A stretch of 64,000 nucleotides of DNA from Halobacterium sp. R2-5 (lineage in GTDB: Archaea; Halobacteriota; Halobacteria; Halobacteriales; Halobacteriaceae). This document shows positions 26,802-34,570 of the stretch, in pieces (the first letter of the stretch is position 1; every line of letters starts with the position of its first letter). Location: positions 1,302,001-1,366,000 of the forward strand of contig NZ_JAANTH010000001.1 in the NCBI RefSeq assembly GCF_011734195.1. The letters run 5' to 3'. The notes under the pieces are model-generated. The model saw only the letters and a program-made list of their open reading frames with translations, had not been told where the DNA came from and ran no database searches. A program made the translations under genes and the position numbers.

Positions 26802-27335
26802 GTGATTCCCTCTTTCACAACTGTCGAATGGGCAATTATCGGCGGGGGTGTTGTTTCTTCAGCCACGTTAGTATTCGTCTTCTTAGATTTTTACTGGAGT
26901 CATATTGTAACGGAACGGTCAAACATTTCAATTCGTAAATCACTCTCCAGAGAATCCAATCATAATTCGACAGGAAGCAAAAGTAGAATTTATAGTCCGT
27001 GCACACTTGCTAATGAAGGGAAACGCTCCGGGGTTGTTCGAGCGAAGAATGCCCGTCTACGGTTTGAACCGTCCGGTACAGAATTCACTTGGGAGGAGAT
27101 GGAAGAATTGGAGTCAAACCAGACTCCATATATGAAAATTCAGGGATTAGACAATAACTCTGTACCCGCTGATTCCACGGTGGAAGCGAGTGTTAGGTTT
27201 GGCACTCGCTCCATCGAGCGTTTGAATTCTTTGATGGAGAGTCAAGAGTCGATTATGATTAGTGGTGTGATAGATGTAGAAGATAATCAGGGCCACTACC
27301 AAATTGATTATGCTGATAAGATAGAACTGGGTTGA
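26802..27335 (+). CDS. Membrane-anchored protein of unknown function, mini-element cargo
   Basis: 177 residues from GTG 26802. One transmembrane helix (residues 9-29: EWAIIGGGVVSSATLVFVFL) is followed by a mostly beta-strand soluble part (SRIYSPCTLANEGKRSGVVR; RAKNARLRFEPSGTEFTWEE; ADSTVEASVRFGTRSIERLN). The pattern of strands resembles an immunoglobulin-like fold but no family is recognised. Codon use is AT-rich compared with the chromosome. It is the only substantial cargo of the element. Confidence 0.6.
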   Translation: MIPSFTTVEWAIIGGGVVSSATLVFVFLDFYWSHIVTERSNISIRKSLSRESNHNSTGSKSRIYSPCTLANEGKRSGVVRAKNARLRFEPSGTEFTWEEMEELESNQTPYMKIQGLDNNSVPADSTVEASVRFGTRSIERLNSLMESQESIMISGVIDVEDNQGHYQIDYADKIELG

Positions 27336-27553
27336 TTCGCAAATACACTGAGTAGGTGATTCACGCACTTGGTGGAGAAGATATGTCTATTGATGATAGT
27401 TCTATGACGACTCCCTCCTCCTATACGTAGCAGTCGTAATCCGCTGCCGGCCTTATCGGTGTCCCAGATTAGAAAAATTCGACTTGGGTGGTTCCCCTCT
27501 ACCGTTGTCGTCTCTTCAGGAGGCTCCTCACGGAATCCCACAGACAGGGGGTG

Positions 27554-28582
27554 CTACAGGTCTTTCATAAATTCCTCCCGACGAGCAAGCGCGTCAGCAT
27601 CTTCTGGCTCGTCGTAGTGTGACTTGATAATTTCTGGAGAGGCATTCACGCGGTCGCTGAGATGCTCGACCGGCCAACCGTTGTTTCGATGGTAGGTGAT
27701 TGATGCACTTCGAATCGCGTGAGGGAAGTAGTTGAACGGACAGCCGGCGGCGGGCGAGCTTCCCGCGTACTCACACTCATCGGGGTCACGGTCGTCAGGA
27801 CAGGGTTCCCCATATTCGCAGGGGCGAGTCATCTGATACACCCAGTTGCGAATCGCGGTTCGAGAGACCCGACCGTAGTTAGTCGAAATCAGGGGCTGTC
27901 GGTCGTTGTCGTCCGTCGCGTCAATTCGGTTGTCGGCGAGGTAGTCGTCTAACAGGCGACCCATTCCCTCAGATAGGTTCACTGCTCGCTCGCCGCTGTG
28001 TTTGTTTTTCAGGGGCGTTCCGGAGGATTCCCGGTGCTTGACCTTGATATAGCTCTTCTGAGGGTAGTAGTCCTCCACGTCGAGTCCGTGAATCTCGCCG
28101 AGTCGCATCGCTGTGTGCCACATCAATTCGAGCGCTGTGTGGCGGTTGCTCGCGTACTCGTACTTCCGAAGGTAGTGGAGAGCCGCCAATATCTCGTCAG
28201 TATCGACATCCTTCCGACGAGCCTTCTCCTTCTTGCTGATGGACGGCACCAAGACCTTCTCGTGGAGGCCTTCCGGCACCGCGTCAATCTTCTCGCAAAA
28301 CCGGATGAACACACGGAGCGTGGACATCTGGGTCCGTTGGCTCACTCGATTCAAGTCGCCCTCCTTGGTCCGCCACGTCTTGTATCGGTGGACCTTCCTG
28401 CCGTCGAGGTCGTTCAGATTGTCCAATCCAACTTCGTCACACCAGCGGACGAAGTGTTGAAGCCTGATTCGGTGAGCGTTGAGCGTGTTCTCACTGTACT
28501 CTGCGTCCTTCTCATCGAGGTACCAATCGAACGCGTCTTCTGGCTCGATTGGTTCGAGGGAGCGGTCGTTCATAGTTGGCAT
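27554..28582 (-). CDS. Tyrosine recombinase/integrase of the mini-element
   Basis: 342 residues. An N-terminal SAM-like core-binding domain (FDWYLDEKDAEYSENTLNAH) is followed by the catalytic domain. Box I arginine is in LMWHTAMRLGEIHGLDVEDY, box II is HAIRSASITYHRNNG (H-x-x-R), and the tyrosine nucleophile is in IIKSHYDEP. A cysteine-containing insertion (CEYGEPCPDDRDPDECEYAG, then GCPF) precedes box II. Starts at 28582 or at ATG 28573 (MNDRSLEP) are both possible. It reads away from the right att site, as in other tRNA-targeting haloarchaeal elements. Confidence 0.9.
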   Translation of the reverse strand: MPTMNDRSLEPIEPEDAFDWYLDEKDAEYSENTLNAHRIRLQHFVRWCDEVGLDNLNDLDGRKVHRYKTWRTKEGDLNRVSQRTQMSTLRVFIRFCEKIDAVPEGLHEKVLVPSISKKEKARRKDVDTDEILAALHYLRKYEYASNRHTALELMWHTAMRLGEIHGLDVEDYYPQKSYIKVKHRESSGTPLKNKHSGERAVNLSEGMGRLLDDYLADNRIDATDDNDRQPLISTNYGRVSRTAIRNWVYQMTRPCEYGEPCPDDRDPDECEYAGSSPAAGCPFNYFPHAIRSASITYHRNNGWPVEHLSDRVNASPEIIKSHYDEPEDADALARREEFMKDL

Positions 28583-28626
28583 AACCCGAAGAAGGAGGGG
28601 ACTACTTCACGCGAGCGAAGCGAGCG

Positions 28627-28659
28627 CGGTCGCGTGTCTCAAATCGCGCCCGGCCCGCT
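28627..28659 (+). repeat. attR of the tRNA-Lys mini-element
   Basis: CGGTCGCGTGTCTCAAATCG and following bases, repeating the tRNA-Lys 3' end with one extra C in the T loop. A functional T loop is no longer encoded here. Confidence 0.85.
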
Positions 28660-28668
28660 TCTCTCTGA

Positions 28669-28842
28669 CAACGGCACTCTATCAGTCTCACGTCCGTTTC
28701 TGTCCGAACTAACTTCCGAACGTCTGTCGAACACTCGAACGATTCCGCGGAGTGGCACCCGGTCGCGACGCGGTTCGGCGACGGCGAGTTCCACCTGTTC
28801 GCGTTCTGCTGTGACGACTGTCACAGCGCGTGGCTCGCCGAG
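28669..28842 (+). pseudogene. Start-less remnant of a small zinc-binding protein gene
   Basis: An open frame ending at TGA 28840-28842 codes for EWHPVATRFGDGEFHLFAFC then CDDCHSAWLAE, which reads like the C-terminal part of a small haloarchaeal zinc protein (DUF7576-like). The frame opens after a stop at 28666-28668 and has no ATG, GTG or TTG in its 57 codons. It begins 10 bp beyond attR. Loss of the 5' end by the integration is the likely cause. Confidence 0.5.
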
Positions 28843-28929
28843 TGACCGGGTTCGACCTACCCGCGAGGCGGAAGTTGTCGAAACTGGTTAACGTGGTGAC
28901 GGCGTTGGACCGGGTAGCAGACGCCGCAC

Positions 28930-29520
28930 ATGGACACTCAGGACTCCCCCGTCGTGCTCGTCGTGGACGACGAACGCGACCTCGCCGACCTCTTCACAGC
29001 GTGGCTGTCCAGCGACTACGACGTCGAGACCGTCTACAGCGGACAGGACGCGCTCGGCGCGCTCGACGACGCCGTCGACGTCGTGTTGCTCGACCGCCGC
29101 ATGCCCGACCTCTCGGGGGACGCGGTGCTCGCGGAGGTCCGCGAGCGCGGCCTCGACTGCCGGGTGGCGATGGTGACCGCCGTCGATCCGGACTTCGACA
29201 TCGTCGAGATGGGGTTCGACGACTACGTCACCAAGCCGGTCTCCAGCGAGGAGCTCCACGAGCTCGTCGAGCGATTACTCGCGCGCAAGCAGCACGACTC
29301 GGCCGTCCAGCGGTACTTCCAGCTGGTGTCGAAGCGCGCCGCCCTGGACGCCCAGCACGGCGCGGACGCCGGCGACGACCCGAAGTACGAGGCGCTGGAG
29401 GCCGAGATCGAGTCCCTGGAGGCGGAGGTCGACTCGCTCACCGAGGAGTTCAGTGAGGACGACTTCGCGGCACAGCTCCACCGCATCGGCCAGGACGCTG
29501 CCGCCGAAGACGACGGCTGA
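28930..29520 (+). CDS. HalX-type response regulator
   Basis: 196 residues. The receiver domain (residues 7-120) has the acidic pair in LVVDDERDLADLF, phosphoacceptor Asp55 (VVLLDRRMPDLSG), Thr in AMVTAVDP and Lys in YVTKPVSSEEL. It is followed by a HalX domain (AVQRYFQLVSKRAALDAQHG) and a coiled coil rich in Glu (YEALEAEIESLEAEVDSLTE). REC-HalX proteins are haloarchaeal regulators whose output is not established; no DNA-binding motif is obvious. No kinase gene is adjacent. Confidence 0.88.
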   Translation: MDTQDSPVVLVVDDERDLADLFTAWLSSDYDVETVYSGQDALGALDDAVDVVLLDRRMPDLSGDAVLAEVRERGLDCRVAMVTAVDPDFDIVEMGFDDYVTKPVSSEELHELVERLLARKQHDSAVQRYFQLVSKRAALDAQHGADAGDDPKYEALEAEIESLEAEVDSLTEEFSEDDFAAQLHRIGQDAAAEDDG

Positions 29521-29604
29521 GGGCGCGACCACCCGAGTCGGTGCAGACGCCAGGTCTCGGGAACTGCGGGTGGTTTTAAGCCCCCGACGGGCGTCGTGCC
29601 GAAC

Positions 29605-30024
29605 ATGTACCGCGTGCTGGTGCCGGTCGACGACAACGTAGAACGCGCGCTCTCGCAGGCCCGCTACGTCGCGAGCCTGCCGGAGGCGGCGGAGAACGTC
29701 GAAGCGATCGTACTGTTCGTGTTCACTGGCGACAACGGCGACCTCCCGGAGGACGTCCAGCAGTTCAAGTCCGCGAGCCGCATCCAGTCCGTGCGGCGCG
29801 CCCAGGAGTTCCTCGAGGACGCCGGCGTCACCGTCCAGGTCCGGGACGACTCCGGGGACACCACCGACGACATCCTCGCAGACGCCGAGGAGTACGACGT
29901 CGACGCCATCGTGCTCGGCGGCCGGAAGCGCTCGCCCGCCGGGAAGGCCATCTTCGGCAGCGTCACCCAGTCGGTCATCCTGAACAGCGACCGCCCCGTG
30001 GTCGTCACGGGCGAGGACGCCTGA
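29605..30024 (+). CDS. UspA-type universal stress protein
   Basis: 139 residues. MYRVLVPVDDNVERALSQAR is the UspA opening, and the C-terminal nucleotide-loop region is IVLGGRKRSPAGKAIFGSVT followed by VILNSDRPVVV. The ATP-binding G-x2-G-x9-G(S/T) pattern is recognisable (GGRKRSPAGKAIFGS). ATG 29605 follows a TATA-like GGTTTTAAG near 29571-29579 at leaderless distance. Confidence 0.88.
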   Translation: MYRVLVPVDDNVERALSQARYVASLPEAAENVEAIVLFVFTGDNGDLPEDVQQFKSASRIQSVRRAQEFLEDAGVTVQVRDDSGDTTDDILADAEEYDVDAIVLGGRKRSPAGKAIFGSVTQSVILNSDRPVVVTGEDA

Positions 30025-30078
30025 AGCGGACACTCGCGACCGTAACGAATTTTTCCCGAGGCGCCGAATCGGCCACAC

Positions 30079-30201
30079 ATGGCGCTGGAAACGTACGAGT
30101 GCCAGAGCTGTGGCGACGAGTTCAAAGCGTTCGAGGACTCGGTGGCCGCGGACGACGGCTACTGCAGTCCGCGCTGCGAGACCGAAGGGAAAGGACTCTG
30201 A
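30079..30201 (+). CDS. Small zinc-ribbon protein
   Basis: 40 residues: MALETYECQSCGDEFKAFED at the N-terminus, then YCSPRCETEGKGL. The C-x2-C and C-x3-C pairs form a one-site zinc ribbon typical of the many haloarchaeal micro zinc-finger proteins. It lies 55 bp after the UspA gene in the same direction. Confidence 0.65.
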   Translation: MALETYECQSCGDEFKAFEDSVAADDGYCSPRCETEGKGL

Positions 30202-30217
30202 GCGGTCGGCGAACCCC

Positions 30218-31717
30218 TTACTCGTTCTGCGGGCTGTAGTTCGGCGCCTCGTCCGTGATCATCACGTCGTGGGGGTGGCCCTCGGTCTGGCCGGCCGAGG
30301 AGACGCGGACGAACTCGGCGTCGGCCTTGAACTCGGGGATGGTCTCGGCGCCGACGTACCCCATGCCGGACTGGATGCCGCCGACGAGCTGGTGGAGCTC
30401 CTGGGCGAGCGGGCCCTTGTACGGCGTGGCGGCCTCGACGCCCTCGGGGACGAACTCCTCGTCCTCGTCTTCGTCCTTGAGGTAGCGGTCGCCGCCGCCG
30501 GACTGCATCGCGCCGACCGAGCCCATGCCGCGGTACTGCTTGTACTTCTTGCCGTTCATCGTGATGACGCGACCGGGGGCCTCGTCGGTCCCCGCGAAGT
30601 AGGAGCCGAGCATGACGGCGTCGGCGCCCGCGGCGATAGCCTTCGCGGCGTCGCCGGAGTACCGGATGCCGCCGTCCGCGATGACGGGGACGTTCTCGGG
30701 GTCGGCGACGTCCGCGACTTCGGAGATGGCCGTAATCTGGGGCATGCCGGCGCCCGTGACGACGCGCGTCGTGCAGATGGAACCGGGGCCGATGCCGACC
30801 TTGATGCCGTCCGCGAAGTCGACGATGGCCTCGGCGGCCTCGCGGGTGCCGACGTTCCCGACGACGACGTCCGCGTCGACGGTCTCGCTGATCTCCCGGG
30901 CGGACTCGATGACGTTCTCGTTGTGGGCGTGCGCGCAGTCGATGAACAGCACGTCCGCGTCAGCGTCGTCGGCGGCGGTCGCGCGGTCGGTCTCGAACGG
31001 CCCGACGGCGACGCCGACGCGGAGGCGTCCCTGCTCGTCTCGGGCGGCGTTCTCGTGCTCGCGGCGCTCGAGGATGCCCTGCATCGTGACGAGGCCCACG
31101 AGGCGGTCGTCGGCGTCGACGAGCGGCACGCGCTCGATCTTGTGCTCGTACATGAGCTCGAGCGCGTCGCGCGCGGTGACGTCCTCGCTGGCGGTGATGA
31201 CCTCGTCGGTCATCGCCTCGCGGACGGTGTCGGACTCGCCGACTTCGAGGTACGGGCGGATGTCCGTCCCGGAGATGATGCCGAGGACTTCGTCGTCGTC
31301 GTCGACGACGGGCGCGCCGGAGACGCCCTCGTAGCTCATCATCTCGTCGACCTCGCTGACGGTCTGGCCGGGGCGCGCGGTGACGACGTTCTCGCGGCTG
31401 ATGACGAGTTCGTCGGCCTGCTTGACGCGCTCGACCTCGGCGGCGGTCTCCTCGACGTCCATGTTGCGGTGGAGGACGCCGAGGCCGCCCTCGCGGGCCA
31501 TCGCGATGGCGAGGTCGGACTCCGTGACGGTGTCCATCGCCGCGGAGAGAATCGGGGTGTTCAGCGAGACGTTCGTGGAGACCCTGGTGGAGACGTCGGC
31601 GTCGTCGGGCTCGACGCGGCTCTCTGCGGGTCGCAGGAGCACGTCGTCGAAGGTCAGCGCTTCCGGAACGCGGAGCTTCTCGGAGAACCGGCCGTTCGTC
31701 GAGGAATCGTTCGCCAT
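30218..31717 (-). CDS. guaB: Inosine-5'-monophosphate dehydrogenase
   Basis: 499 residues from ATG 31717. IMPDH converts IMP to XMP in guanine nucleotide synthesis. The N-terminal TIM-barrel part ([40 protein letters not shown]) is followed by two CBS domains (about 100-215), then the barrel again with the catalytic Cys loop [14 protein letters not shown], the phosphate site [13 protein letters not shown] and the flap [19 protein letters not shown]-like GTTTTTGC (minus strand, near 31741-31749) supports this start, rather than the longer frame beginning at 31831. Confidence 0.96.
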   Translation of the reverse strand: MANDSSTNGRFSEKLRVPEALTFDDVLLRPAESRVEPDDADVSTRVSTNVSLNTPILSAAMDTVTESDLAIAMAREGGLGVLHRNMDVEETAAEVERVKQADELVISRENVVTARPGQTVSEVDEMMSYEGVSGAPVVDDDDEVLGIISGTDIRPYLEVGESDTVREAMTDEVITASEDVTARDALELMYEHKIERVPLVDADDRLVGLVTMQGILERREHENAARDEQGRLRVGVAVGPFETDRATAADDADADVLFIDCAHAHNENVIESAREISETVDADVVVGNVGTREAAEAIVDFADGIKVGIGPGSICTTRVVTGAGMPQITAISEVADVADPENVPVIADGGIRYSGDAAKAIAAGADAVMLGSYFAGTDEAPGRVITMNGKKYKQYRGMGSVGAMQSGGGDRYLKDEDEDEEFVPEGVEAATPYKGPLAQELHQLVGGIQSGMGYVGAETIPEFKADAEFVRVSSAGQTEGHPHDVMITDEAPNYSPQNE

Positions 31718-31968
31718 GTAAACCGTCGCTGGGCGCGCGGCAAAAACGTTCCGAGATTGGGCGAACGTGCGCCAACGACTATCGTGGGCCAACGTAGTGA
31801 ACACGTTCGTGTAACGCTCGCGGACAGACATCTGACAATTGTGTAGCCGACGTGGAATGCAGCGACGAACGTCAGACTCTCTGACGAGCAGCCGCCGAAT
31901 TCTCGACTAACGTCTACCTCCGCCGACGGACAGTAGTTGTGTACTTAAACAGCGGTTGCGGACCCACA

Positions 31969-32002
31969 CCACATGTGGTCGCATCTCACGCAATCTTTAT
32001 GC
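31969..32002 (+). promoter_or_regulatory. Promoter with palindrome before the 63-residue ORF
   Basis: CTTTATGC at 31995-32002 is about 28 nt above ATG 32026. The perfect 10-bp palindrome CCACATGTGG at 31969-31978 lies just above the promoter and could be an operator. Confidence 0.4.
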
Positions 32003-32025
32003 GTGCGTCCCTAATGGTTGTACAT

Positions 32026-32217
32026 ATGGACTCCATCAGTCCCGTCGCAGTGCGTACCGCCGGTAACCACACCGTCGACGAGAGCGCACGCACATTTTTC
32101 GGCAAGCTGATGGAGACATTCGCCTTCTGGCTCGGAACGGCGGCGCCCGCCACCACGACGGCCCAGGCGCCCCGGTATCGCCGCTCCAGCCACACCTCGT
32201 CCAGACAGGCCCCGTAG
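32026..32217 (+). CDS. Small protein of unknown function upstream of the DUF5794-like gene
   Basis: 63 residues from ATG 32026, beginning MDSISPVAVRTAGNHTVDES and containing RTFFGKLMETFAFWLGTA. The N-terminal half looks folded; the Thr/Ser/Arg-rich tail does not. The start is at leaderless distance from a TATA box and the stop is 3 nt before the next ATG, so the two are very probably co-translated. No family is recognised. Confidence 0.5.
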   Translation: MDSISPVAVRTAGNHTVDESARTFFGKLMETFAFWLGTAAPATTTAQAPRYRRSSHTSSRQAP

Positions 32218-32220
32218 TTC

Positions 32221-33102
32221 ATGAGTAGCTCACGCCACCCCGTCGCCCTCCGCCTAGAGCAACGCGTAGGCGGCGACACTCGGCTGCTCGCTACCGTCAT
32301 GCTGCTCCCGCTCGTGGACGGCATCTTCGCCGCCCTTGTGCTCGCGGGCGGCCTGGACACCTACGTCGGCATCGCCCAGATCGGGCTGCTCGTCTTCGGC
32401 GGCAGCGCGACGCTCGCGGTCATCCTCGCGGAGATGGACGACGACCCGCGCTCGCAGGCCGCGACCGTGCTCGTCGTCGGCATCCCGCTGATGCTCGTCG
32501 CCGCCGCCGAGGCCGCGCTCGCGCCCGCCATCGAGACGGTCGTCGACATCCCGACGTTCGAGCGCTTCGCCGCGCTCGTCATCCTCGCCATCGCCGCGAA
32601 GACCGCCAGCTCCACCATCGGCGACTACCTGCCGTCGCCCGGCATCATCATCGGGCTCGGATTCGTCGCGAGCGTCCAGCCCGCCGGCGCCGAACTCGTG
32701 CTCGCCGCCGACCCCGTGCTGATGCTGCGCGCCGCCGCCGCCGGCGGCGTCGCCGTCGCGTTCGCGCTCGCCGTCGTGGCGCTCCAGCCGTACCTCCGCG
32801 AAGTCGTGGACATCGACCGCTTCCGCTTCGGGAGCGCGGTCGCGCTCGGCACGCTCGCGCTGTCCATCTTCGGGCTCGTCCCGTCGCAGTCGCCGCTCGT
32901 CGTCTTCGGCGTCGCCGGCCTGCTCGCGTTCGACCCCGAAGCCGGCGCCGACACGGCGCCCGCACCCGCGCCCGCCGTCGACGACGGCCCCGGCGGCGAA
33001 CAGCCCGCCACGCCCGACGGCGGCAACGACCCCGACGACGACGAAGCCGCCTACGGCTACCCCGGCGAGGACGGCGCCGAAGAGCGCGCGCCCTGGCTGT
33101 AA
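32221..33102 (+). CDS. Haloarchaeal membrane protein (DUF5794-like)
   Basis: 293 residues. MSSSRHPVALRLEQRVGGDT is followed by about seven hydrophobic helices (for example TVMLLPLVDGIFAALVLAGG, IAQIGLLVFGGSATLAVILA, AAAAGGVAVAFALAVVALQP) and an acidic Pro-rich cytosolic tail ending in EERAPWL. The family is restricted to haloarchaea and has no known function. It is followed at 45 bp by the DUF5795-like gene, a pairing common in the group. Confidence 0.75.
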   Translation: MSSSRHPVALRLEQRVGGDTRLLATVMLLPLVDGIFAALVLAGGLDTYVGIAQIGLLVFGGSATLAVILAEMDDDPRSQAATVLVVGIPLMLVAAAEAALAPAIETVVDIPTFERFAALVILAIAAKTASSTIGDYLPSPGIIIGLGFVASVQPAGAELVLAADPVLMLRAAAAGGVAVAFALAVVALQPYLREVVDIDRFRFGSAVALGTLALSIFGLVPSQSPLVVFGVAGLLAFDPEAGADTAPAPAPAVDDGPGGEQPATPDGGNDPDDDEAAYGYPGEDGAEERAPWL

Positions 33103-33147
33103 GCCCGCGAGGAGAAGCCTTTAGCCGCCCGCTGCCCTCCCACAAGT

Positions 33148-33372
33148 ATGTCCGACAACCGCGTCGTCGAAGGCCGCATGGTCACCCCGAAGAAGCTCGC
33201 GGCGCTCGTCGAGGGCGAGTCCGTGATGGACGCCGAACCCATCGAGGACGCCGACCGCGACTGCCCCGACTGTGGCGGCGACGTCCTCTCCGTCGGCTAC
33301 ATGCCCTCGGTGACGGAGTTCGTCACCGGCTACAAGTGCCAGGACTGCGAGTGGAGCGAGCGCGACGACTAG
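33148..33372 (+). CDS. Haloarchaeal zinc-ribbon protein (DUF5795-like)
   Basis: 74 residues. N-terminal MSDNRVVEGRMVTPKKLAAL, then a zinc ribbon with CPDCGGDVLSVGYMP and YKCQDCEWSERDD. Two C-x2-C knuckles are spaced as in transcription-factor-like ribbons. It follows the DUF5794-like gene and overlaps the convergent gene by 4 bp. Confidence 0.75.
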   Translation: MSDNRVVEGRMVTPKKLAALVEGESVMDAEPIEDADRDCPDCGGDVLSVGYMPSVTEFVTGYKCQDCEWSERDD

Positions 33373-33575
33373 GCCGTCCACCGCACGTCCTCGACGTCGT
33401 CGCCGCTCGCGAGTACGTGCCCGACGACCTCTCCGTCCTCGTAGTCCGCGACGTCCACGCGCTCGTAGGCCTCCGCGACGATCTCCCGCAGGTCCGCGTC
33501 GAAGGCCTCCGCCTCCTCGACGCCCACACGCTTCTTCCCGGCGATCTCCCGCACCACGATGGGGTACTCGGTCAT
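33369..33575 (-). CDS. Small conserved-looking protein, function unknown
   Basis: 68 residues from ATG 33575. MTEYPIVVREIAGKKRVGVE, then AEAFDADLREIVAEAYERVD and a C-terminal DVEDVRWTA. Predicted as a mixed alpha/beta small protein. No motif is recognised. Haloarchaeal codon use and the tight convergent spacing argue that it is real. Confidence 0.5.
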   Translation of the reverse strand: MTEYPIVVREIAGKKRVGVEEAEAFDADLREIVAEAYERVDVADYEDGEVVGHVLASGDDVEDVRWTA

Positions 33576-33721
33576 ACCCCGGCGTTCGCTCCTCGCCCGG
33601 AAATGCCAATCGCTACGCGCGAACCTCGTCGCCGCGGTCCGAGCTCGGTTGGCTTCTCGGGGTCGCCGGAGCCGCCGAATCGAAACGCACTTAGGACAAA
33701 TCACCGTACGGAGGAACGCGA

Positions 33722-33898
33722 GGGGCTGTGGCCAAGCCAGGCATGGCGACTGACTCCAGAGGCCACGCGCCCGGGACGAAATTCCAGACTGGTATACCGA
33801 GCGGCCGACTGATCATCGGTCCGCGACGACGACCCTCTGGAGTTCCGAGGCGCACCGGAGATATCAGTCGATCGGGGGTTCAAATCCCTCCGGCCCCA
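33722..33898 (+). tRNA. tRNA-Trp (CCA) with 103-nt intron
   Basis: Acceptor GGGGCTG (33722-33728) pairs with CGGCCCC (33891-33897), with A as discriminator. The T arm is GGGGG-TTCAAAT-CCCTC. Removing 33760-33862 after G37 restores anticodon stem ACTGA/TCAGT around loop CTCCAGA, with anticodon CCA. This is the canonical 37/38 archaeal intron site. The 3' end is the attachment site of the 14.2-kb element. Confidence 0.93.
33760..33862 (+). ncRNA. tRNA-Trp intron, probable box C/D 2'-O-methylation guide RNA
   Basis: Haloarchaeal tRNA-Trp introns are known to guide methylation of C34 and U39 of their own tRNA. Here CCTCTGGAGT at about 33833-33842 is complementary to the anticodon region of the 5' exon and its exon-intron border, and is followed one base later by CCGA, a D-box variant. 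GACTGGTAT, also followed by ACCGA, is nearly complementary to the 3' exon (ATATCAGTC). TGATCATC lies between, where a box C would be expected. Confidence 0.75.
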
Positions 33899-33964
33899 TA
33901 CTGCAAAAAAGTACTTCGGAAGCCCTTGCCGGCTTCCACTTACCTCACGTAAACTCGACCAGCC
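33886..33964 (+). repeat. attL and left-arm repeat of the tRNA-Trp element
   Basis: The first 18 bp (CCCTCCGGCCCCATACTG) are exactly repeated at 48080-48097. Similarity then continues with scattered changes to CCAGCC at 33964 and 48157. The part beyond the tRNA contains a hairpin at 33918-33937 (GGAAGCC/GGCTTCC). Confidence 0.85.
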
Positions 33965-33991
33965 TTCGGTCCATTCTTCGAGGTGGTCGCC

Positions 33992-34231
33992 TTGACTGGC
34001 GGCCGCGAGTTCGTCCCTGCGTCCGAGTTGCAGACTGACGGCGGCCCGCAGGTTCGCCGCCAGGACTACTGGGAGACGATTGCCGAGGACGCGCCTGAAG
34101 CCGACGAGTGCCGCGTCTGCGGCGCCGACGGACCCGACTGCCGGCGCGTCCGCCTTCCCGACCGCAACCTCGAGAAAATCGCTCTCTGCGCCGCCTGCCG
34201 CGCCCTATGGGGTGACGCCGATGCCGAGTGA
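33992..34231 (+). CDS. Small zinc-finger protein, first gene of the element
   Basis: 79 residues from TTG 33992 (GTG 33983 is a possible longer start). A Shine-Dalgarno GAGGTGG at 33980-33986 with 5-nt spacing supports TTG; the same arrangement precedes a broken homologue at 48387. Two cysteine pairs, ECRVCGADGPDC and LCAACRALW, suggest a zinc site. The N-terminal REFVPASEL is shared with the remnant (REFVGMV). It overlaps the next gene. Confidence 0.55.
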   Translation: MTGGREFVPASELQTDGGPQVRRQDYWETIAEDAPEADECRVCGADGPDCRRVRLPDRNLEKIALCAACRALWGDADAE

Positions 34232-34352
34232 CGGTGAGCACAGTCTTTCCGGACCCGACTGCTCCCGCTGCGGCTCCTCGTACGCCGGCGCGGTCGTCGA
34301 CGGGAAAGTCCTCTGCGGTGACTGCGCGCGCGAACTGGAGGGATCGCAGTGA
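34221..34352 (+). CDS. Micro zinc-ribbon protein of the element
   Basis: 43 residues from ATG 34221 (GTG 34212 is also in frame). CSRCGSSYAGAVVDGKVLCG then DCARELEGSQ: two C-x2-C knuckles, about 16 residues apart. It overlaps the previous gene by 11 bp and the next by 4 bp (GTGA), so it belongs to a five-gene coupled operon. Confidence 0.6.
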   Translation: MPSDGEHSLSGPDCSRCGSSYAGAVVDGKVLCGDCARELEGSQ

Positions 34353-34570
34353 CCGACGAATCTGCGGAGAGTCGCCGAGGATGTAATCAGTCCCGTGTTG
34401 ATTATGTCTCTGCCGAGGAGGTCGCGGCGTCCAAGCGGCTACACCAGTCTGGCTTAGTCCTTGACTTATTCGGCGACTTCGACGGACGTTCGCGGATAGC
34501 TGTTGACCGAGAGACAGCGCGGTCCCTTCGGGACCAACTCGATAGTATTCTGGAGGTCGACGATGAGTGA
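34349..34570 (+). CDS. Small element protein, function unknown
   Basis: 73 residues from GTG 34349. VSAEEVAASKRLHQSGLVLD then GRSRIAVDRETARSLRDQLD. Helical at both ends with a strand in the middle; no motif recognised. It overlaps both neighbours, consistent with an operon ending in the large protein at 34874. Confidence 0.5.
   Translation: MTDESAESRRGCNQSRVDYVSAEEVAASKRLHQSGLVLDLFGDFDGRSRIAVDRETARSLRDQLDSILEVDDE

Larger units (their letters stand above)
26560..28659. mobile_element. 2.1-kb integrative mini-element in tRNA-Lys
   Basis: Bounded on the left by the tRNA-Lys 3' end and on the right by a 33-bp copy of that end. It contains an integrase reading inward from the right boundary, one GTG-started membrane-anchored protein and a possible 36-codon ORF. 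The sequence is visibly less GC-rich than the chromosome on both sides. No replication or structural genes are present, so it may be a satellite or a decayed remnant. Confidence 0.8.

Noticed and set aside
27308-27541. 77-codon minus-strand frame in the mini-element
   Set aside because: No motif and poor codon bias, and it overlaps the end of the 26802 gene; likely chance.
30110-31846. 578-codon plus-strand frame over the IMP dehydrogenase gene
   Set aside because: Shadow of guaB, whose catalytic and CBS motifs are all readable on the minus strand.
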